Assembly (NCBI GenBank): GCA_029261895.1
Contig: JAJDAK010000099.1
Coordinates: 1 to 39,213, forward strand
Reading direction: 5' to 3'
Source: Deltaproteobacteria bacterium
GTDB lineage: Bacteria; Myxococcota_A; UBA9160; SZUA-336
DNA length: 39,213 bases
Shown here: one piece after another, positions 33,884 through 39,213 of the stretch
Numbering within the stretch: the stretch's first letter is position 1
Layout: the number at the start of each line of letters is the position of its first letter
Made by a program: the position numbers and the translations under genes
Notes under the pieces: model-generated
Databases searched by the model: none
The model's input: only the letters and a program-made list of their open reading frames with translations
Told to the model about the DNA's origin: nothing

Positions 33884-35420
33884 CCGCGTCCTTATTTTTG
33901 ATACCACGCTTCGCGATGGAGAGCAGGCGCCCGGTTGCAGCATGAACCTCGAGGAAAAGGTCGTGCTTGCGCGTCAGCTCGCCAAGATGGGTGTTGACGT
34001 GATTGAGGCTGGCTTTCCGATTGCGTCGCCCGGCGATTTTGAAGCGGTGAGGACGATCAGCGAAGAGATAAAGGGGCCCATTATCTGCGGGCTCGCGCGT
34101 ACTGCGGATACCGACATCGATCGCGCCTGGGAAGCATTGCAGGTTGCGGAGCGTGCTCGGATTCACACCTTTATCGCAACGTCTGAAATCCACATGCGCG
34201 ACAAGCTGAAGATGGGTCCAGACCGTGTACTTGAAGAGGTCGACCGCGCTGTACGGCGTGCGCACAGCTATTGCGAAGATGTTGAGTTTTCCGCTGAGGA
34301 CGCGACCCGTTCCGATTGGGAATACCTGGTCAAAGTTTACAACGCCGCAGTCAAGGCGGGCGCATCGACGCTCAATGTTCCCGATACCGTCGGTTATACG
34401 ACGCCTGCGGAGTACGCGGAATTGATTCGATTTCTCGTTGAGAAAGTCGAAGGTAGCGAGAAGGTTCGTTTTGCCGTGCACTGTCACGACGATCTGGGCC
34501 TCTCAGTCGCAAACTCACTCGCTGCGATTCGCGCGGGTGCGCGACAGGTGGAATGCACCGTGAACGGGATCGGCGAGCGTGCGGGCAATACGGCGATGGA
34601 AGAGGTCGTGATGGCTCTACGCACGCGTGGAGAATTTTTCGGCGGGTGTGATACGGGAATCAACGCCAAAGAGATCTATCATTCCAGTCGTTTGCTCTCT
34701 CAAGTGATCGGCATCAACGTTCCGCCCAATAAGGCGATCGTCGGGGATAATGCGTTTGCGCACGAAGCCGGAATTCACCAGCACGGCATGCTGTCAAATC
34801 GCCTGACGTACGAAATTATGACGCCGGAGTCGGTAGGCAGGGGTTCGACGGAGCTCGTGCTTGGCAAGCATTCGGGACGTCACGCGCTTGCGGAACGTTT
34901 GCGAACCCTCGGGTTTGATCCGGAGAAGGTTGATTTCGACGAGGTGTTTCGACGCTTCAAGGACCTCGCGGACGCGAAGAAGACCGTCTACAACGAAGAT
35001 ATTGAGGCGCTCGTGACCGACCAGCTGTTGCGCGTCGTTGAATATTACAAGCTCGAAAATCTCAGCGTGACCACCGGCACCTTCGTCACGCCGACAGCAA
35101 CGGTGGAGCTCGCTGTCGATGGTGAGTCGCTGAAGCAGGCGGCGATGGGTGATGGTCCGGTGGATGCTGTGTTCAAAGCGATTAAAACGATTACCGACAC
35201 GCAGGCACGCTTGCTGCGCTATCAGGTGAATGCCATTACATCGGGTATGGATGCTCAGGGTGAAGTCGCGGTAACGCTGGAAGCGGACGGCATGCGTGTG
35301 ATCGGGCAGGGTGCTGACCTCGATATTTTGGTTGCGAGCGCTAAAGCCTACGTGCATGCGCTCAATAAACTCATTCAGCGACGACAAGCTGGCGACCGCG
35401 CCGCGCTGCGGGGAGTCTAA
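33873..35420 (+). CDS. leuA: 2-isopropylmalate synthase
   Basis: A 515-residue enzyme, the committed step of leucine synthesis (2-oxoisovalerate + acetyl-CoA). The TIM barrel begins with D-T-T-L-R-D-G-E-Q-A-P-G at 10-21, and the metal-binding H-C-H-D-D-L-G is present. The C-terminal LeuA dimer domain (about 385-500) is present, so leucine feedback inhibition is expected. It overlaps pssA by 11 bp, so ilv, phospholipid and leu genes form one run. leuC and leuD are not in the window. Confidence 0.96.
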   Translation: MPDNRVLIFDTTLRDGEQAPGCSMNLEEKVVLARQLAKMGVDVIEAGFPIASPGDFEAVRTISEEIKGPIICGLARTADTDIDRAWEALQVAERARIHTFIATSEIHMRDKLKMGPDRVLEEVDRAVRRAHSYCEDVEFSAEDATRSDWEYLVKVYNAAVKAGASTLNVPDTVGYTTPAEYAELIRFLVEKVEGSEKVRFAVHCHDDLGLSVANSLAAIRAGARQVECTVNGIGERAGNTAMEEVVMALRTRGEFFGGCDTGINAKEIYHSSRLLSQVIGINVPPNKAIVGDNAFAHEAGIHQHGMLSNRLTYEIMTPESVGRGSTELVLGKHSGRHALAERLRTLGFDPEKVDFDEVFRRFKDLADAKKTVYNEDIEALVTDQLLRVVEYYKLENLSVTTGTFVTPTATVELAVDGESLKQAAMGDGPVDAVFKAIKTITDTQARLLRYQVNAITSGMDAQGEVAVTLEADGMRVIGQGADLDILVASAKAYVHALNKLIQRRQAGDRAALRGV

Positions 35421-35425
35421 GTCCG

Positions 35426-36487
35426 ATGCCACGAATACTGGTACTGCCGGGGGATGGCATTGGCCCTGAGGTGATGGAACAAGCCTGTGCGGTTCTTGCC
35501 CGGGTTGCGCCCGATGTTGAAACCGAAGCGGGTTTGATTGGTGGATGTGCGATCAATGCCGACGGTGTACCGCTTTCAGATGCAACGCTAGCGCGTGCGA
35601 AGGCATGTGGATTGATTCTGTTGGGCGCGGTGGGGGGGCCGAAGTGGGATCAGCTTGCACCCGACCGGCGCCCCGAAAAGGGATTACTACGCATCAGAAA
35701 AGAGCTCGATCTTTTTGCGAACCTGCGTCCCGCGTCAGTCTTTAGCGCGCTCGAAGACGCGAGTCCGCTGCGGCGTGAGGCCGTGCAGGGGGTCGACCTC
35801 ATCGTCGTGCGTGAACTCACCGGTGGGCTCTATTATGGTGAGCCTCGCGGCCGCGCCGACCAAGACGGTGTACGACGCGCACTTAACACCATGGTGTACA
35901 CCGAGCCCGAAGTGGAACGGATCGCGCGTGTCGCGTTTGAAACTGCGCGCCGTCGTCGTCATCTCGTGACGAATATTCATAAAGCGAACGTGCTCGAGGT
36001 TTCTGCGTTTTGGAACGAAGTGGTAGAAGCAACCGCGAAGCACTACCCCGACGTGACGCTCGAACATCAGTTGGTCGATAGCGCCGCGATGGTGCTGCTG
36101 AGGGATGCGCCTCGCTTCGATGTGCTGCTCTGTCCTAATTTATTTGGAGATATCATCTCCGACGAGGCTGCAATGATTACAGGATCACTCGGGATGTTAC
36201 CGTCGGCGAGTTTGGGTGTGGAAGGACGTGGGCTTTTTGAACCTGTGCACGGCAGCGCTCCGGACATCGCGGGCCAAGATGCCGCGAATCCATTGGCTGC
36301 AATCCTCTGTGTTGCCATGCTCCTAGAGCACGGTCTTTCACGGCTCGACGAAGCCGAGCGCGTGCGTGAGGCAGTGCAGAAGGTGCTCGATCAAGGCTAT
36401 CGCAGCGCGGACATTGCACGTGCCCCCGATATCGCGAACGCGGGCACGCAGGAGATGGGTCGTCGCGTCATGGAGGCATTGGGCTAG
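35426..36487 (+). CDS. leuB: 3-isopropylmalate dehydrogenase
   Basis: A 353-residue NAD-dependent decarboxylating dehydrogenase. The N-terminal L-P-G-D-G-I-G-P-E is at 7-15. The substrate-binding arginines lie in R-I-R-K-E-L-D-L-F-A-N-L-R-P. The catalytic Tyr is in G-L-Y-Y-G-E-P, and the NAD loop region is E-P-V-H-G-S-A-P-D-I-A-G. It follows leuA by 5 bp. Its stop shares one base with the GTG of the next gene. Confidence 0.96.
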   Translation: MPRILVLPGDGIGPEVMEQACAVLARVAPDVETEAGLIGGCAINADGVPLSDATLARAKACGLILLGAVGGPKWDQLAPDRRPEKGLLRIRKELDLFANLRPASVFSALEDASPLRREAVQGVDLIVVRELTGGLYYGEPRGRADQDGVRRALNTMVYTEPEVERIARVAFETARRRRHLVTNIHKANVLEVSAFWNEVVEATAKHYPDVTLEHQLVDSAAMVLLRDAPRFDVLLCPNLFGDIISDEAAMITGSLGMLPSASLGVEGRGLFEPVHGSAPDIAGQDAANPLAAILCVAMLLEHGLSRLDEAERVREAVQKVLDQGYRSADIARAPDIANAGTQEMGRRVMEALG

Positions 36488-37479
36488 TGGCGACTTCAGG
36501 TTATCGGCTAGGTCTCATTGGTGCGACGGGTCTCGTGGGTACCGAAATCCTGCAAACGCTGGAGGAACGTCGTTTTCCGATTAGCGATTGTCGGATGATC
36601 GCGTCCGAAAGAAGTATCGGCGACGAAGCCGAATTCTTCGGCGAGGCCTACATGGTCGAAGCTTTGCGCGCGGATCGTATCGATGAGTGTGAGCTGGTCT
36701 TCTGCGCTGCGCCGAACGTCTTGGCATCGATCCTACCTGAGCTACAAAACCCGAAACTTCGGATCATTGATCTCTCTGGCGCATTGGAGCTCGATCCTGC
36801 CGTGCCGCTCGTGCTACCTGGCGGATTGCTCGACCCGAGCGCGAAACGCGTCGCGATCGCACGCGGCGTGGTCGCTGGACTGGGGCTGGTGCTGAAGCCC
36901 TTGCTCGAGGAACTCGGGGCAAATCACGTCAGTTTGACCTGCCTCGAACCCGCTGCGGGTGCGGGGCGTGAAGGGGTGCAGGAACTCTCCGATCAGACCA
37001 TCGAACTGCTCAACCAGATGACGGGAGAGACAGAGCCTGGTTTCGCGTTTCCGCAGCCGTTGGCATTCGATTGTTTGCCCTCGGTCGGGGAGATGCTGGA
37101 CAACGGGCAGACCCACGAGGAACGCCGCCTGCAGCATGTATTGCGCCGGTTGGTATCGAAGCCGGACCTTGTCATCGACGTTACGCGTGTGCGCGTTCCG
37201 GTGTTCGCGGGCAGCTTGGCGACCGTGCAGTTGCACGGGGTCAAACTGAAGGATCGGCAGGAGGTCGAAGCACTGCTTGAGAAGCAAGATTACGTTGAAA
37301 CGTTCAAGGATCCATTGCTTCCAACGCCGCGTGGCGCTGCAGCCCGAGACAAGGTTCGCGTGGGGCGAATTCGTGTTGATGAGGGTTTGAGTTTGGTGCT
37401 CGCGTTTGATGATCTTCGGGGCGGTGCGGCGCTCGGCGCGGTGCTGGCTGCGGAGAAACTATGCGGCGTTACCGACTAA
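36487..37479 (+). CDS. usg: Usg-1-like protein, aspartate-semialdehyde dehydrogenase homologue lacking catalytic residues
   Basis: A 330-residue protein with the ASD fold. The NADP-binding start is L-I-G-A-T-G-L-V-G-T-E, and the dimer and substrate region is E-E-R-R. The active-site stretch that reads N-P-N-C-S in ASD enzymes here reads A-I-A-R-G-V-V-A-G (about 123-131), with no Cys. The catalytic His of G-H-S is replaced in P-V-F-A-G-S-L (His position near 243). It therefore cannot work by the normal thiol mechanism. This pattern and the position directly before truA match Usg-1 of E. coli (usg-truA). Its role is unknown. A normal asd gene must exist elsewhere if the cell makes lysine and threonine. 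Confidence 0.82.
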   Translation: MATSGYRLGLIGATGLVGTEILQTLEERRFPISDCRMIASERSIGDEAEFFGEAYMVEALRADRIDECELVFCAAPNVLASILPELQNPKLRIIDLSGALELDPAVPLVLPGGLLDPSAKRVAIARGVVAGLGLVLKPLLEELGANHVSLTCLEPAAGAGREGVQELSDQTIELLNQMTGETEPGFAFPQPLAFDCLPSVGEMLDNGQTHEERRLQHVLRRLVSKPDLVIDVTRVRVPVFAGSLATVQLHGVKLKDRQEVEALLEKQDYVETFKDPLLPTPRGAAARDKVRVGRIRVDEGLSLVLAFDDLRGGAALGAVLAAEKLCGVTD

Positions 37480-38225
37480 CGCTCGAATACGACGGCAGCC
37501 AGTTTTCGGGCTGGCAATGGCAGTCCGATCAGCGCACGGTCCAAGGCGTTCTCGAAGACGCGATCCATGAAATTATCCGAACGCGGGTGCGTGTTTATGC
37601 GGCGGGTCGCACCGATGCCGGTGTCCATGCGATGGGGCAAGTCGTGCACGTGGATATGGCGACCCAGCTCAAACCGTGGGCTTTGCGCTCAGCGCTGACG
37701 GCGGTATTGCCGGACGATATTGCGATCTCGGTGCTCGATCCGGTCCCGGCTGATTTCGATGCACGTCACAGCGCGCTTTCGAAGCGGTATCGGTATCGGA
37801 TACTGAATCGTGCCCAGCCGAGTCCGCTGAGGTTGGGGGTGACCTGGCATCTACGCTCGCGCTTGGATCTGAAGGCGATGCGGGAGGCGTCGGATCTGCT
37901 CAAGGGCACGCACGATTTCGCGGCGTTTCGGGGCGCTCCAGGTGGAATGCAAAGCGAAGAGGACGGCCGCCGTAGCCTGGATCGGTTGGACTGGGTCCGC
38001 GCGGGCGACGAAATCCAGCTGATTGCGGAGGGTAGGAGCTTCCTGCGCTACATGGTCAGGAACCTGGCGGGAACGCTGGCTGAGGTCGGTCTAGGGCGCC
38101 GAAACGTCTCGAGCGTGGCCGAGGCGCTTCTGGGGCGGGACAGAAGACTCGCTGGCCAGACGGCTCCGGCCCACGGTCTCTGCCTGGAGGAAGTCCGCTA
38201 CGCACCGACGGATTTACGTGCTTGA
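37461..38225 (+). CDS. truA: tRNA pseudouridine(38-40) synthase TruA
   Basis: A 254-residue enzyme that makes pseudouridine at positions 38-40 of tRNA anticodon arms. The catalytic Asp is D52 in A-A-G-R-T-D-A-G-V-H-A. Further blocks include Y-D-G-S-Q-F-S-G-W-Q and F-L-R-Y-M-V-R-N-L-A-G-T. It overlaps the Usg-like gene by 19 bp and ends just before the rplM leader, whose promoter -35 box touches the stop codon. Confidence 0.95.
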   Translation: MRRYRLTLEYDGSQFSGWQWQSDQRTVQGVLEDAIHEIIRTRVRVYAAGRTDAGVHAMGQVVHVDMATQLKPWALRSALTAVLPDDIAISVLDPVPADFDARHSALSKRYRYRILNRAQPSPLRLGVTWHLRSRLDLKAMREASDLLKGTHDFAAFRGAPGGMQSEEDGRRSLDRLDWVRAGDEIQLIAEGRSFLRYMVRNLAGTLAEVGLGRRNVSSVAEALLGRDRRLAGQTAPAHGLCLEEVRYAPTDLRA

Positions 38226-38250
38226 CCCCTTCCTGGGGATCGGTTATTCC
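38222..38250 (+). promoter_or_regulatory. putative rplM promoter
   Basis: TTGACC (38222-38227), a 17-bp spacer and TATTCC (38245-38250). The -35 is strong, the -10 weak. The leader also holds a small hairpin, GGCGC (38275-38279) with GCGCC (38287-38291), a few bases before the ribosome binding site GGAG at 38299-38302. Confidence 0.35.
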
Positions 38251-38308
38251 ATGGCCGCCCTGTTAAGGTGTATTGGCGCTACGATTGCGCCCCCAGCTGG
38301 AGAACCCG

Positions 38309-38758
38309 TTGTCCAATCCCAATCGACCGACCCATACCGCCACTCCGGACGAAATCGACCGGAAGTGGTTCATCGTGGATGCATCGGGCAAGCGCCTGGG
38401 TCGAATTGCGACTCAGATCGCGCACATACTTCGTGGCAAGCACAAACCGCTGTTCTCGCCTCATATCGACATGGGTGATTTCGTGGTGGTGATCAACGCG
38501 GAGAAAATCGAATTGACGGGCCGTAAGCTCGAGCAGAAGAAGTACCATCGACATTCCGGGTACATGGGCTCGATCCAGTCTGTGACGGCCGGCCGGTTAT
38601 TGGCAACGTTTCCTGAACGGGTGATGGAGAAAGCGGTGAAAGGCATGTTGCCGCGTGGACCCCTCGGTCGACAGATGCTGCGGAAGCTCAAAGTCTATGC
38701 TGGCACCACGCATCCACATGCTTCGCAGCAACCCGAACCACTCGAGGTACGCATATGA
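38309..38758 (+). CDS. rplM: 50S ribosomal protein L13
   Basis: A 149-residue L13, an early assembly protein of the large subunit. Core motifs are [22 protein letters not shown], and [10 protein letters not shown]. The start is a TTG with GGAG 6 nt upstream; an ATG at 38273 in frame would add 12 residues not typical of the family. The stop overlaps rpsI by ATGA, the normal rplM-rpsI pair. Confidence 0.95.
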   Translation: MSNPNRPTHTATPDEIDRKWFIVDASGKRLGRIATQIAHILRGKHKPLFSPHIDMGDFVVVINAEKIELTGRKLEQKKYHRHSGYMGSIQSVTAGRLLATFPERVMEKAVKGMLPRGPLGRQMLRKLKVYAGTTHPHASQQPEPLEVRI

Positions 38759-39150
38759 CAGCAATGGAACGATTTTTTGCCACGGGTCGGCGCAAGACGT
38801 CAGTCGCTCGAGTCATCCTTCAACCCGGCAGCGGTCGCGTGACGATTAACAAGCGAGCGGTTGAAGATTACTTTCCGCGCGCAACCCATCGCGCGTTGCT
38901 GCGGTCACCGCTAGAGGTGGTCAACGGTGTCGATAAATTCGATCTTCATGCGGTGGTTCATGGAGGCGGAGACACCGGCCAAGCCGGCGCAGTGCGCTTG
39001 GGCGTCTCACGGGCACTCGAGAAGTGGGACGGCAATCTGCGCACGATCCTGAAACGCGAAGGCATGCTGACGCGCGACTCGCGTATCAAGGAACGCAAGA
39101 AGTACGGTCAGCGCGGCGCTCGCGCTCGCTTCCAGTTCAGTAAGCGGTAA
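38755..39150 (+). CDS. rpsI: 30S ribosomal protein S9
   Basis: A 131-residue S9 with the standard [12 protein letters not shown] start and a basic C-terminal tail ending in F-S-K-R, which reaches the P-site tRNA. Conserved [10 protein letters not shown] is present. An alternative ATG at 38764 is possible; the 38755 start overlaps rplM by 4 bp and is preferred. Confidence 0.96.
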   Translation: MTAMERFFATGRRKTSVARVILQPGSGRVTINKRAVEDYFPRATHRALLRSPLEVVNGVDKFDLHAVVHGGGDTGQAGAVRLGVSRALEKWDGNLRTILKREGMLTRDSRIKERKKYGQRGARARFQFSKR

Positions 39151-39161
39151 TTCGGGGGGCC

Positions 39162-39213
39162 ATGCGCGTCACGGCGATTATCCCAGCGCGTTACGGCTCC
39201 ACACGTTTCCCCG
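39162..39213 (+). CDS. kdsB: 3-deoxy-manno-octulosonate cytidylyltransferase, N-terminal fragment (runs off right edge)
   Basis: The 17 visible residues, M-R-V-T-A-I-I-P-A-R-Y-G-S-T-R-F-P, are the conserved CTP-binding start of KdsB, which activates Kdo as CMP-Kdo for lipopolysaccharide. A G-rich ribosome binding site precedes the ATG, 11 bp after rpsI. Other nucleotidyltransferases share I-P-A-R but rarely this exact order. Confidence 0.8.
   Translation, partial: MRVTAIIPARYGSTRFP

Noticed and set aside
1..39213. CRISPR array, prophage genes, toxin-antitoxin pair or origin of replication
   Set aside because: No regularly spaced repeats, phage structural or integrase genes, paired small toxin-antitoxin genes, or DnaA-box clusters were seen.

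Overview
The window is chromosomal DNA of a Gram-negative bacterium of moderately high GC. The start of a kdsB gene at the right edge implies lipopolysaccharide Kdo. The core gene order (M23 peptidase-secA-argJ; rpsB-tsf-pyrH-frr-uppS-dxr-rseP-tsaB; ilvB-ilvN-ilvC-psd-pssA-leuA-leuB-usg/asd-like-truA; rplM-rpsI) resembles deltaproteobacterial-type chromosomes (Desulfobacterota, Myxococcota, Binatota-like). The exact lineage cannot be read from the sequence alone.

Layout. (1) About 1-10.1 kb is accessory. It holds the 5' end of an IS481-type element running off the left edge, a structured non-coding stretch, and a minus-strand operon of an HD-GYP protein with a degenerate receiver, an HDOD protein and a small membrane protein. 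Next come a frameshifted remnant of a secreted beta-propeller-like gene, tRNA-Asp(GTC), and a decayed IS3-type transposase. These are followed by a two-gene cassette of putative iron oxygenases (a JmjC/cupin-4 protein and a haem-oxygenase-like diiron protein), a GT2 glycosyltransferase, an FkbM methyltransferase, an MddA-like methanethiol S-methyltransferase and an orphan lipoprotein. (2) About 10.1-15.2 kb: an amidohydrolase and rarA on the minus strand, diverging from nadK-recN. (3) About 15.3-21.3 kb: FHA protein, M23 peptidase, a 44-bp inverted repeat, secA (apparently starting at AUC), argJ and a histidine phosphatase. (4) About 21.3-28.8 kb: a translation, isoprenoid and envelope operon led by a structured rpsB leader, with most genes overlapping by 4 bp. 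(5) About 28.9-38.2 kb: branched-chain amino acid synthesis (ilvBNC, leuA, leuB) interleaved with phosphatidylethanolamine synthesis (psd, pssA), then a Usg-like pseudoenzyme and truA. (6) The right end carries rplM-rpsI and the start of kdsB.

How the genes fit together. UppS uses the isoprenoid precursors that Dxr helps supply to make the undecaprenyl carrier. PssA makes phosphatidylserine, which Psd decarboxylates. IlvBNC makes the valine precursor that LeuA and LeuB divert to leucine. The most novel parts are the JmjC/diiron-oxygenase cassette between IS debris, the AUC start of secA with the nested palindrome upstream, the rpsB leader, the S-E-G replacement of the cofactor motif in IlvB, three PDZ domains in RseP, and the ASD-like protein that has lost its catalytic Cys and His.
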